Origin: Trissonchulus latispiculum | Taxonomy: Eukaryota; Nematoda; Enoplea; Enoplida; Ironidae | Direction: 5' to 3' | DNA: 64,000 nt | NCBI GenBank assembly: GCA_030248195.1 | Contig: JASAND010017950.1 | Coordinates: forward strand, 124,001-188,000 | Shown here: positions 11,629-22,115 of the stretch, one piece after another | Position numbering within the stretch: position 1 is the stretch's first letter | Layout of the letters: each line of letters opens with the position of its first letter | Translations under genes and position numbers: made by a program | The notes under the pieces: model-generated | The model's database searches: none | What the model was told of the DNA's origin: nothing | What the model saw: the letters and a program-made list of their open reading frames with translations, nothing else

Positions 11629-12431
11629 TTCACAATCTATTGTTGCTATATGGTCGACTTGTCCGGAGCGCTGTGTAATTGTATGAAATCTTTCCCGGAG
11701 TTCTATAAAACCATGTAAAACCCTTTCTCGGAGGAGTTTTCTAGGATAGTTAAGTCCCACCGGAGTACAAATTTTCATCGTTTTTACGTTTCTAGGTGTC
11801 ACTTCTGTCTTTCTACTACTTGTTGTGCTAAATTTTGCCCAGTATAGTGTCTATTGTAGCTAGTTTTTCCCTTGTTCACTCTGATGTATATCTTTGAGGT
11901 GCAGAAGTATTTTCTATGTTTTTGTACTTGTTGTCTTGCTCCGGTAGTAAGTATTTTGTAGGTTATTTCCGAATTTTTGGTTTGTTGTATGCAATTCCGG
12001 AGTGTTGTATATTGAGTATTTTGTAAATGTACATGTTGGTCCGACATAGTGTCTTCCGGAGTGGGTTCAAAATTGGGGTGGGGTCTCCCGGAGTGCCCTT
12101 CTCTTTTGTTTCGTGTGATCCTGCCGTGGCTTAAGGGTGTCCCAAGCCGTATTTCGTTTATGTGTAGTCGGTGTATTCCGTGTATATGTTAGTACGTGTC
12201 CCGGTATGTTCCGGAGTATCTTTATCTGTGTCTCGGAATCCCCTATGTGTATGTGTTTGTGTGGGGCCCGAGTAGTGTCCCCGGGAATCCGGACTCGAGG
12301 GATACGCAAATTTTTATCTTTTGCCGTTGTCTTCCTAAAACGCGTTTTATCTAATACTAGTAGCTAGGGTACGTAAGTTAATTCTGTTTTATTACTAACC
12401 CTTGAGCCCTTGGCCGCGGCGGGGGCGCGCG

Positions 12432-12449
12432 TTTCAAAAGAGGGGGTAA
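12432..12449 (+). repeat. Polypurine-tract-like 18-mer, copy 2
   Basis: Exact copy of the 18-mer at 7,403. It follows a short GC-rich patch and precedes ~900 bp of DNA leading to the right TIR. Confidence 0.5.
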
Positions 12450-13349
12450 TCTGTGAAGTATTTTCCGATATTTCTCTCGATTTTCATCTAAATTCATCTA
12501 AAATGCAGCGCTATCTTTACGAACAGTAAATGAAATTTGTACTCTCGTGTAGGAACCTCGGTTCCTTAGCTAATTTTCACAATTCAAAATTGAGCGCAAA
12601 TTCTAGTCAGTCTGATAGAGTCTCTGGGAATGGGAAGTCGGGTTTTTCGTCTCCGTCTCTTTCTTGTCCAGTTTTGGAGTGATATTTGATTCATCGTGGG
12701 GACCCCCATTCTATTATTTGGGATTCTATGCTTTTGTGTTTATGCCATTATTGGTTGCTGTTGTTTGGGCTTTTGGTAAAGTTTCTATTATTTCTACGCA
12801 AAGTTTTGAAGTTTTGTAGTCTGTATAATTTTGTTTCAAAAACAGTAAATCCACGGTACTTTTTAGATTGCCGGCGCGTTTTGCAGTAGGTTAGGGTAAG
12901 CGGACCTATTCGGACATGCGCACACTCACGGACCTTCAACCTTCAGCCTATTTAATAATTTAATTACTGCAACAAGCGTAATTTCTACAACGGCTTGCAT
13001 AGTTCAAGAAATGATGAATTGTTTGATTTTTGCAAAAGTGACGAGTTTTCGACGCCAAAACAAGAAAATCGGCTATATCTCACGATAGAGAAAAACTAAA
13101 CGTTGCTTTAAAAAGCAAAACTATGAAGCTCATCGAGATCTTTCGAATGAATATAGTCATAACCGTATAGCGGCTGCGAAACTTTCAGAAATTGGGAAAA
13201 ACCGTCCTGACCTGAAATCTCGAATTTTTGAATCGGGATTGTGCGCATGGTGTTAGAACGCTAAAAGAAAGTATTTCGGAAAGTTTCGTCAAATTTCATC
13301 TTGATTTACGCCGCCAACCAACAATATGTGACCAAAAGGAATCACCACC
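12450..13349. other. Right terminal region of the TTAA element
   Basis: About 900 bp with no supported gene, ending in the inverted repeat of the element. Nothing else was recognised. Confidence 0.5.
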
Positions 13350-13353
13350 TTAA

Positions 13354-14250
13354 CATATAATGTAAACTGTAGAAAGGGCGCACAAGAAAACCAGTTCTCT
13401 GCAAGTGTAGATGTGAATATCAATACTTCTAAGCTAGGCCAACAACGGGCCAAACGGCCAATGACCGGCCAAGCCAATTGGTCCAGAAATTCTCGGCCAA
13501 CGGCCAATGGCTTTGTCAGCCATTGGCCGCGCCGGCAAACGCCCAACAGGAGTGGCACATCCTCAAACCTTATCCCACCTAGTGTTGTTGATCGGTAGGG
13601 TGGAAGACGGTCAGCCAGCTGGCCGGTCCACAGGTGCGCTAGGCCAGACGGCCGGCCGGCCATACTCTTATGTCAGCAGTTTAGCAGTTTCTTCTTCAAG
13701 TTGGCCTTGAAATCATGCGGATATATACATTTTTATAAGCTGATTACTTGTTTTGTCAGCCTAGGACAGCCTGTCGGCCGTTTGTCGCCATCGAGGCGTC
13801 AGCCGGCCGTTGAAGTTTCAAAATTTCGGCCGGTCAACAACACGAATCCAACCATAATCTTGATCCAACTTTGAAAAAATCTGTTTCGGTTTTTTTGGAT
13901 TATTTTGAATTAAATACAAAATTCTATTTTTTTAACATTTTAATTATCAGTTTGATTTTGCCAACTGTGTAGCTATTCTGCACATCATAAGACAAAGTGA
14001 TCATATCATCATTAAAATCAAAATGAAGTGTTGCAAAATTGATGCTAATGTTGTGACACGATTATCGTTTTCTTTCCAAACGTTGCAATATCATCTTCGA
14101 TCTTACAAAAACTTCAAGATTTGGGATATTTTTCATTAAAATAAAGACATTTAACTAAAAAACCGGAGAAATTTTGAATTAACAATTAAATTTCAGTGCA
14201 TTTAACTAGTTTTTTCCTGCATTTATTGCTAACCTGTTATCCGTTTTTCA
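13354..14250. repeat. Block b, left arm: GGCC/TTGGCC-rich segment plus AT-rich DNA
   Basis: Reverse complement of the right arm at about 47,720-49,815, apart from the insertion there. The first 500 bp are crowded with GGCCAA, TTGGCC and CCGGCC in both orientations. ORFs here are composition effects. It holds the empty site (13,679-13,686) for the element at 48,312. Confidence 0.75.
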
Positions 14251-14500
14251 GATCATATCAAGCAAATCCCCATTATGAAGAATTGGTTAACTTTCGCAGC
14301 TTATTTCTGGAGACAGCAACATTACGGGATAAGCTGCAAAACATTAAATAAAACTTTTTAGCAACAGTTACAGCAAAATTGTTAGTATCATCAAAAGTAA
14401 CACAGCAAGTTTTCTTATCTCCAGAAATCAGCTGCTGAAGTTCGGCAAATTTCCTAGGGGGATTTTCTTGATATGATCCGATTCCTCCTTCTCCTTGAAA
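14251..14500. repeat. Short inverted-repeat unit ending ATCATATCAAG, deleted in this arm
   Basis: The segment is bounded by inverted copies of ATCATATCAAG...AAATCCCC. The matching right-arm region (43,583-47,735) is longer because it keeps a possible coding relic and has an inserted element. In this arm most of the relic is gone, with a junction near 14,280 at short GAAG/AAGAA homology. The bases before 14,251 read like a 3' splice site (CTAAC, pyrimidines, CAG). The empty site for the 43,721 element is at 14,331-14,338. Confidence 0.5.
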
Positions 14501-14539
14501 CCAACGGCAGCAGGACTTATATCTTGAACTATACGCCTA

Positions 14540-15775
14540 CTCAGTCACGTACCTAGCCTAAGCACACCCACTTCCTGAGTTAGACCCAAAACCATTTGAG
14601 CCATAACCCTCGGCGGAGCACTTCTTGTTCCATCCCTTACTTTTCTTTGATCCGCTCTGGTTTATTTCCGAAATCCAATTTTAAAGTGGTGTGCGGGAGG
14701 GTAGCGCTATACATCAATTTTTGAATCATGGAAAGATATTCTGCAGAAAGTTTGCAAATTTATTCATATTCATGATCCACTCATCAAAAACAATCCAAAT
14801 TCCTTCTACTGTAAGAAAGTTTAAAAATAAAAATAAAAAATAGACCTAAGCTTTACTCAATCTATGGAAGGCTTGTAATGGCCAGTCTGCTTCCGATCCG
14901 CTCACCAAATTTAGCGGATTCCAGCACAAGTACAAAAACAAATCGTCAACTACATTATACATTATACTTTACGCAGAAGTACTACTACAAAAATTATCAA
15001 AAATTCTACTTATTTTTTAATTTTTACACACATATATATAAGATTCCAAGTAAACTGCATCCTGTCCACTCACACAGAATGAGCAGGAGCTAGCGAAAAA
15101 TCTGTCATTAAAATGTTTTTTGAATGCTTTGAGCTAGGACAAACAGTGGCATTTTTAAAATTATAAAATCAAAAAATTTTAGCTAAATTCATCTCAATGT
15201 TTTATTCTAACATCTGCCCAGTTTGGGTGAGCGGACCGGAAGTAGTGTACATGGCAGCTTATATGTGCAACAGTTCAAAAATTAAGTAGAATTTTTAATT
15301 TGCTACCACGTCTCATTCTTATGTAGCAGTTCTACGTAAATTATAATGTAGTTGACGCTAGAAAAATATTTTTAACTTGTACTAGAATTCGCTAAACTTC
15401 GGTGAGCGGACGGTAAGCAGACTGGCCCTTACATGGCATTACAGATTGAGTAAAATTTAGGTAAATTTTTAAATTTATATTTTTAGAATTTCTTATAATA
15501 CAAGGAATTTGGCTTGTTTTTGATGAGTGGATCATGAAGACGACTAAATTTGCAAACTTTCTGCAGAACTCTTTCCATGACTCAAAAATTGGTGTGCAGC
15601 GCTACCCTCCCGCACACCACTTTAACAGTGGATTTCGGAAATAAACCAGAGCGGCTGGAATAAAAGTAAGGGGTGGATCAAGAAGTACTCCTCCCAAGGA
15701 TCATGACTCAAAGGGTTTCGGGTCTGACTCAAGGAGTGGGTGTGCTATGGGTACATACGTCACTAAGTCACTACT
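14540..15775. mobile_element. Foldback element F, copy 1
   Basis: Two arms of roughly 550 bp are reverse complements around a short centre. The inner ends read (A/G)GTGGTGTGCGGGAGG next to TTTAA/TTAA at about 14,683 and 15,624. Related copies lie at 25,431-26,770 and at 37,861-43,580 (interrupted). The shared GGTGGTG end and TTAA context link F to the TTAA element at 5,463. No coding region is supported. Confidence 0.75.
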
Positions 15776-15912
15776 GGAATGTCTATGGCACTGTATTCTA
15801 ATCCGAGGAAGCTCGAATTTGCATTTTTCACGCTTGCAACCCCTAACGCAAAAAGTTTTTCGATTCCAGATTCTCGAGCTGTTTGAATTCAGCCTGGTAT
15901 ATGATATATTAA
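15776..15912. repeat. Junction between F1 and P1; block g' deleted
   Basis: The sequence follows F as in the other copies as far as CAGCCTGGTATAT near 15,902. It then jumps to the DNA that elsewhere adjoins P, so about 1.07 kb (block g', present at 26,780-27,860) is missing. Confidence 0.7.
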
Positions 15913-15959
15913 CAAGAGTGTATGTACCTATAATAACTAAGGGACTTTTCGCGCAGCTA

Positions 15960-16355
15960 GTTAAACCAAGAGTACATAATGATAAGAGTATGACAAGCGT
16001 CACACTCTATGCAGTGAAGGTCAAAACTATGCTATGCGCGCTATCGGCTGACCCCCCCCCACGAATTGACCCCCTCTCACACCGCCCCTATATGGGTACA
16101 TAGTTCCAAACGGGGGTCGCTCACTCGCTTAGCATGCTTTCTACATACACGCTAAAACCCCCTTCCCAAATTGGGCCCTTTTAATTTCAGCGTGTAATTA
16201 TGCAAAGCAGTGAGCGACCCCCGTTGGACCACGGTACCCATATAGAGGCGGTGTGAGAGGGGGTCAGCCGATAGCGCGCATAGCATAGTTTTGGCCTTCA
16301 CTGCATAGAGTGTTAGGCTAGTCATACTCTTATCATTATGTACTCTTGGTTAAAC
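15960..16355. mobile_element. CAAGAG-family foldback MITE, 382 bp, with 7 bp TSD
   Basis: The element is 15,967-16,348, flanked by GTTAAAC at 15,960-15,966 and 16,349-16,355. Its ends are CAAGAGTACATAATGATAAG and the reverse complement, and the inverted repeat extends through nearly all of each half, so it could fold as one long hairpin. The equivalent sites in the other P arms (near 27,910, 24,285 and 36,725) are empty and have one GTTAAAC. Confidence 0.9.
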
Positions 16356-16892
16356 TAGTTAAGAGCTAAAATTAGCTCAATCCTTTTTGAGCACAGGGTT
16401 AAAACAGTTAAGCAGTTTATTTTAACTCGCGTGCAGGGTTAAACAAGTTAAAAAATTTTAACACTACCTTTTTCACTTACGCGCGTAAAGGGCCTAAGAG
16501 CGTTACAAGCCGAAATAACAATTGTCTGAACCAATGCCTGTCTTAAAATGTATGCTGAAATCGTAACCTAACCTCGGCAACAAGGATCTATCGGATCTGT
16601 TTCCAGAATCAGTCAGCCTCTAAATCCAGTAAGATTTATCCGAACACCATTGCTATCCACTTTCCTTGAAACTGTCTAAAATAGAAACAATGAAACTAAA
16701 AGCATAGGATATAACGTCGTGGAAAATGAAAGATAAATCGACAAACAGCGGTAGATCGCTTCGCCAAGAAAGGAAAGTGGTAGATATCTAAGCCAAATTT
16801 CCAAACTTTACCTATTTTTTAAAAAATTCTCAAAACTCGCTGAAAGAACCTTCTGTAGCACAGTGGCTTCTTACCTCGCGCTACAAGTGGAG

Positions 16893-17572
16893 GATCATGT
16901 CAAGTCTAGAGCTTGAGAAAAATCAGCTCTAGCACCCTATTTCAAAAATCCCTCCAGGGCAATTTTCCGAGATTGTCAAGGGGTGGCCGCCTGTCTGGTG
17001 GAGCTACCACAGCACCTCAATTACGTTGGACGTAATAGACGTACTGATAGCCTGATAGCCTTGTAGAATACCTCGGGTAATTCCTATGGCAATTATTTAG
17101 TGCCAGCATCCCCATTCCCTCAAAAATGCATACGTTCTAAGCTGGTACTACCCCTAACCGGAGCACCGACTGGGGTGAAGTGGCTGTAAAAAAGTTCCCT
17201 GAAACTACGTATACGGCCGGCCAACTATACGTACAAATCGTTCAAAATTGTCACTTTTTAAGGACGCCTCATTCCAGACTGGTGATCCAGTTATGTAGGA
17301 GTAGTGTCACCTTTCTTTTCTTGAAAGCAAATTTGAATTTTGAGGTGACACTGAGTAACCTCTTATGAAGTTTACCCGAGGCAATTGTCAAGTACCTATG
17401 TGACAGCACACATCCCCGAAAGGACGGCCGGGCCGCCCCTTGGATTATCTCGAATAAACACCTTGACAGATAACTCAGGCACTCGCAGGCAACTTCATGA
17501 CATTTTAATTCGATGATTTTAATTTTAATGAAATTTAATTTTAATGATTTTAATTCTAGACTTGACATGATC
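16893..17572. repeat. Inverted-repeat segment ending ATCATGTCAAGTCTAGA
   Basis: A 17 bp terminal motif occurs in opposite orientations at both ends of a ~680 bp segment inside block c. Equivalent segments occur in the other c blocks, near 23,056-23,763, 28,435-29,131 and 35,514-36,210. The termini resemble the ATCATRTCAAG ends at 14,251. No TSD was established. Confidence 0.5.
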
Positions 17573-18082
17573 CCCCCGGGCCCCGTTGATGCGCAGTAAG
17601 AATAAAATCGTCACTTTATACCTTATTTTATTTTAGTAAAATTTTTTTAAAAATTTATTTTTGCTATTTTGTGATAGACTTTGAAATGACTCAGTGGAAG
17701 TTTCCTTCAAAGTCGAGGTAGACCCCTCAACAATCGGACCCCGTGTTAATGTATGATTGTAAAGCTTCCAAACAATAAGAACGTATAAGTTCAAGAAACC
17801 GTGTGAACTATCCACTGTTTTAAACAAGGTGGATGGATATTCGATTTGGGCATATATAGCATCAACTAAAGACATTTGTACTGTCCAACGACTCTACCAT
17901 CTTTGACAACCGTTCACAATGAGTCAGCAAAAGTCATGGGATATTACACTAGTTTTTCAAAAGCCTTCGAATTCCAGAAATTAAATTCGAAATCAAATTA
18001 GCCGGCTTCAGCTAATTAGATTATGTCATCGCTGATTGCAATGCAATAACAAAACTTGTTTGCCTCCAAATAGTGCTATATT

Positions 18083-18103
18083 ATATTACCAAGAGTATAT
18101 TAC
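18083..18103. mobile_element. Probable excision footprint of a CAAGAG-family element
   Basis: The sequence reads ATATTAC - CAAGAGT - ATATTAC: a 7 bp direct repeat around seven bases identical to the family terminus. The three equivalent sites (near 22,565, 29,615 and 35,063) have a single ATATTAC and no CAAGAGT. Confidence 0.7.
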
Positions 18104-18116
18104 TGATTCTACTCTC

Positions 18117-18518
18117 TACTGTATAACTAGCGTAGCCAGAAAAAATTTTCAGGGGGGAATGCAAAAATTTTGGGGGGCCTGGAGGGCGGAACGGAGCCTC
18201 CCAGCAGATGAGAATGTTTTGTTTCGTGACCTTCGTGGAATTTTTACAGAGCATTCCTTGAAATGAAAAAATACTTAAGACCCAGCTTGTGTTCATGCAC
18301 ACAAATAACGCAGAGGATGGTCAAAATACACAAAATAGGGTATATATTTGGAATTCATTTTGAGGTGCGATAAACTTATTGCGCGCCGAAGGCGCGAAAA
18401 GTTTTTGAAAAATGGACGTTTTGCACATGGCAGGGAAAAATTCCTAGGGATTCTCAATTTCGAGGGGAATTCCCCCCATTCCCCCCTCCCCTGGCTACGC
18501 GCCTGATCTGTACTGTAT
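18117..18518. mobile_element. GTAGCCAG-ended element with 8 bp TSD (hAT-like)
   Basis: The insert at 18,125-18,510 is flanked by TACTGTAT on both sides. Its imperfect inverted ends share GCGTAGCCAG near the termini, and there are G-rich and C-rich runs inside. Equivalent copies occur in every c block, for example about 29,650-30,038 with TACTGTAT and TACGGTAT. An 8 bp TSD suggests hAT. No transposase is present. Confidence 0.6.
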
Positions 18519-18561
18519 CTAAGCTTGTACAATAGACAGCCAAAAAGCACTAAATGTCAAC

Positions 18562-18565
18562 TTAA
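18562..18565. other. Empty TTAA site for element d
   Basis: At the border of block c and E1 the sequence is TTAATTAA with no insertion. At 20,893, 30,090 and 33,402 the same TTAA is followed by the 1.2 kb element d. Confidence 0.85.
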
Positions 18566-18632
18566 TTAAAGAAACTTAATTGTATTTAGTTTAACTACGT
18601 ATAACTAAAATAAATTTAGAAGGCGGGCTCAG

Positions 18633-19184
18633 TAAAGCCCGGTTCACGCTGCAAAAGATTTAAGGTTTAAAGTTTAAGGTTTAAGGTTTAAGGTTTAGGG
18701 TTTAAGGTTTAAGGTTTAAGTAGTTGGGTGGGAAGGTTTAACGTATGTCTGAATATCACGTGATTTTTATATCAGCAACAGTTTCGCCCACTCAAATAGA
18801 CGGCTCCACGGATTTTAAAATTTTTTAGTTCTGTTTATAGGTAAGAGATTCTAATATGCATATAATGAAAATTATTAATTAAACCCCTTCATATATATAA
18901 CTCACTGCCAAAGCACAAAAGGGAAAAAACCCAAGGGGAAGAAAGCAGGAGAAGGGAAGTAAAGCTTAAACCAAAATACAGCGTTGGAGTCTGAAAATAA
19001 TTTTTAACTCAGCTGTAGTATCTGTGTTAAACCTTGGCTTAAACCTTAAACCTTAAACCTTCCAGTGTGAACACTTCGGCATGAATAAACTATGTAGTTT
19101 AACCTTAAACCTTAAACCTTAAACCATAAACCTTAAACCTTAAACCTTAAACCTTAAACCTTGTGCAGTGTGAACCGGGCTTAA
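18633..19184. mobile_element. MITE with AGCCCGGTTCAC ends and TAA TSD (PIF/Harbinger-like)
   Basis: The element is 18,636-19,181 (546 bp), flanked by TAA. TIRs begin AGCCCGGTTCAC and continue to CTGCA. Just inside each end is a run of TTTAAGG heptamers (about 18,658-18,719) and its inverse (about 19,026-19,160). A 3 bp TWA target duplication and GC-rich TIRs of this type are typical of PIF/Harbinger MITEs. The E1 copy at 31,345 lacks the insertion. Confidence 0.75.
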
Positions 19185-19919
19185 ACACGGTGGATCCGTG
19201 AGCCCAGACGGTTAGGATAGACCTAATAGAGGCCCGTCAACAAACCTAGGGTCAAAATTGCCGAAACGTTTTAAGCAGTAGATGTTTTTAAGGCAACTAT
19301 AGCAATCCCTATGCAGCAATACAAAGTTGGAAGCAAACTGTGGGTACCAGCGATGCGAGGCGAGACGCCAAAGTTTGATACCGGCAGCGGCCCAACTTTT
19401 TGGAATGTCACACTCTTAAAAAGACTCCTGTAGAAATTACAGGAATTATTGTAGCTTTCTACAACGTGTTCCTGTGCGGTCAGTCACTAACTGAGTTTCT
19501 TGTATTCTCCACAAAAGTAACTTTTGTATTTTTACCGGGCTCTCGAACAGTAAAAATTACACGAGTTTCCTGCAGTAAATACTTAAAGGAACCTGTACTT
19601 TCTTCAACTTTTTCGCCAATTCTAAATGAGATACCGAACCTGTAGTTTTTACAAGACAAACCCGTAATTTTCCCTGATTTGACCTGTATACATAAAAACG
19701 GGGCCAGGTACGGGGGCGGTCGCTCCCAATATATTTTCCGCAGAGAGCGGCCGCTACAAAAAAATCACCCACATGATGTTGAAAGACTGAAAATTTGAAA
19801 AAACAAAAAATTTCAGTCTTCAAAAACTAATGATCACTGTCGTCCTTATATGTATACTCAGTTTGCGTTATCACCGTATCCAAATCTCTACAGAAAACCT
19901 GTAAAATCTCAGTAAAATT

Positions 19920-20225
19920 AATATTTCTACCAGTTAAGTACGACTTAAGTACATACATATCAGCTTAAATCACGTGTTGTCGTCTTAGCCAATTGCGAAA
20001 ATGGAGTCGGAGATTAAGGGGCACTTAAGTAGCAATTAAGTGCCAATTAACTGTTACTTAAAGTCCTTGCATCAGCAAAATTTGGCTTAAAGTAGTATTA
20101 AAAGTTAAGCACCAACTAAGGAAAATTTAAGTCTCAGACCGATGAACTTAAGCTAAGTATCGTTGGTGCTTATAGTGTGCAAAATAAAGTTAAATCGGCG
20201 CAGTAAAGTGGGAATTAACTTTAAG
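19920..20225. repeat. TTAAGTGC/GCACTTAA-rich centre of E1
   Basis: At least eight CTTAAGT, TTAAGTGC or GCACTTAA words occur in both orientations within 300 bp. An inverted version lies at about 32,385-32,600 in the other E1. Confidence 0.6.
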
Positions 20226-20893
20226 TAACAAAATCTAATTAAAAATGCAGATAAAAAGTAACTAAAACGTCTAAAGCCTTGTTCTGTATAAGTATATTCG
20301 TACAAGTTCTAATTTTGGTAATTGAAGCAGTCAACATATTGATATTCATGACGTCAAACAATCAAAATTTGCGTGGATCTCTGAGGCCTGAAAATTGTTC
20401 ATGGAGCAAGCGGATCGTTCATTTGCGGGCTGTGGGTCGGCTGTGGGCCGTAAATTTCGGGCTATGTCCAACTCACTACATCGCTACAGTCAGGAAAACA
20501 CGAGTAATAGAATTACTGAAGTAAAAAACTGCTATATACAGGAACACTTTGTAGAAAGCTGCAATAATTACTGTAATTTCTGGGAATGTTTTTAAGAGTG
20601 TGACATTCTGAAAAACTAGTGCTATAGGTATCAAACTAAGACGTCTCGCCTCGCACCGCTTGTACACATTTCACTTCCAACTTTGTATTTTTTTATATTT
20701 GGACTGCTATAGTTGCATTAAAAACGTCTATTGCTTGAAACGTTTCGACAGTTTACGGCTGAGTGTGTTCTCGATCCTCTAGCCATTTCAGCCTAACCGT
20801 CTGGGCTCACCGATCCACCGTACTGAGCCCGCCACCTAAATTTATATTAGTTCAATGTAGTTAAATTAAATACAATTAAGTTTCTTTAATTAA

Positions 20894-22115
20894 GGGGTCA
20901 AAATCAATTGGGCACAGTTTTCGCATCATTTTCACAAGCAATATAGGTACATATGTTCTCAAAAGCAGAGACAAAACATTAGAGTTCGAAACTTAAACTG
21001 TGATAAAGAGATAAATTATACAGCTATAACGTTTGGAAAACTTGAAAATTACTGTGATTTGCCCTCATAGGTCATGTTGAGACAGAGCGGCATGAAATTT
21101 GGAGTCATCTAATATTTGATTAAATTAATTTTTTACGTTGGCTAATATTCTTAATGCTAAAACAACTACCCAAGGATATCAAGCCAAGTCCGCTTCACAG
21201 TACATTTTTCAATTGTGAACTGAGCCTTTTTCATCTAATTGTGCCCTGAAAGGTTTAACTTGCTTTAACTTTCGGATACTACAATTCAGACGCAAATTAC
21301 CTTAGAAACATTTGTTCAGCTCGTCAGTAGCTATCGAATGATACCCAACTTGTCTATATTTTGGGAATTTCAAAAATTGACTTTTTATGACCTATAAGAG
21401 GATCAAAGGAGCCGACACGACAGAAAAGTTCTACCTTGAAGCATTTGCCTTTAGCTATAATATCCAGCAGGCATTGAGAGGTTTTATGTGCCCATTCCTT
21501 GGTGGACATTTGAGTGGGCAACAAAGTGAGAAATTATTAAAAGAACGTGAAAATTGAGAAAAAATGATGATTTTTTGGCAAAATTAACGAATCTATGGCA
21601 AGTTTTTTGAGAGCACTACAAATGGTAGAAATTTGCAACCTATTGTCATAAGAATTCTATGTGAGCATAGAGTGCAACTATCTATAAGCGATTTCTGTAG
21701 CTTTGCCAATCACAGGAGGCGAAAATGTTTTGCTAGTCCTGTTTTTCGTAGTACAAAAAGCACCAATTTTCCGAAATTTTGACTTTTTGAAAAATCGCCA
21801 AAAGATCCGACACTCAACAGGGTATTCCAGAAGGGATATTTGCACTCTCTGGTATGTCCTTGCCTTTTAACAAGGTTGCAGCGCTGTATCTTGCGGCCAG
21901 CGAAAAATTTTTCTGCCACAAACTTTTTTAACCTAACTTTTTCATTTTCCTATATCGCATGTCAAAGTCCGCTGAAGAGCTCTACAGAACAATTGAAGCA
22001 ATATTACATAAAACGCACCTGTCTTGTTTTGAGGACCCATTAGAACTTCAAAATATGTGAAAATTCGCAAAATCGGAGATGGTCAGAAAATTTGCCAAAA
22101 AGCGACCCCCCCCCC
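20894..22115. mobile_element. TTAA-flanked element d, copy 1
   Basis: A 1.2 kb insert between TTAA at 20,890-20,893 and 22,116-22,119. The ends are G-runs followed by TC (GGGGTC...), with little longer terminal symmetry. No transposase is seen. TTAA target use points to a piggyBac or Kolobok-type non-autonomous element. Confidence 0.75.

Larger units (their letters stand above)
7490..12430 (+). other. Non-coding interior of the TTAA element, T-rich, with CCGGAG motifs
   Basis: No credible coding region was found. The plus strand is T-rich and carries at least 15 CCGGAG hexamers (for example near 7,424, 7,641, 7,959, 9,147, 10,728, 11,633, 12,057 and 12,213) and fewer CTCCGG. It includes the minisatellite at 8,614 and a degenerate direct repeat at 11,434/11,573. 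A segment at 7,815-8,016 is bounded by a pyrimidine tract plus AG and by GGTAAGAAC, so it resembles an exon but has no open frame worth noting. Confidence 0.55.
5463..13349 (+). mobile_element. 7.9 kb TTAA-flanked insertion carrying gag/protease
   Basis: The insert lies between TTAA at 5,459-5,462 and TTAA at 13,350-13,353. Its ends are inverted repeats of about 24 bp with one mismatch, beginning GGTGGTGATTCC and running to GGTCACAT. The right arm has the uninterrupted site with a single TTAA at 49,817-49,820, so this is a real insertion made after the arms formed. TTAA target duplication is known for piggyBac and Kolobok DNA transposons, but no transposase is visible. The interior instead starts with a gag-like reading frame that is open right up to the left TTAA, followed by about 5 kb of non-coding DNA. 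It may be a non-autonomous DNA transposon that captured retroelement sequence. Confidence 0.8.
18566..20889. repeat. Palindromic core E1, copy 1
   Basis: The ends carry inverted GGCGGGCTCAGTA and CGGTGGATC...GTGAGCCCAGACGG segments and AT-rich flanks rich in TTAA. The two halves are imperfect reverse complements around about 19.8 kb. The centre (19,920-20,220) is dense in TTAAGTGC/GCACTTAA. It is interrupted by the MITE at 18,636. The second copy is 31,296-33,398. Confidence 0.7.

Noticed and set aside
5463..13349. A standard LTR retrotransposon
   Set aside because: The ends are inverted rather than direct repeats, the duplication is TTAA, and no reverse transcriptase, RNase H or integrase is visible.
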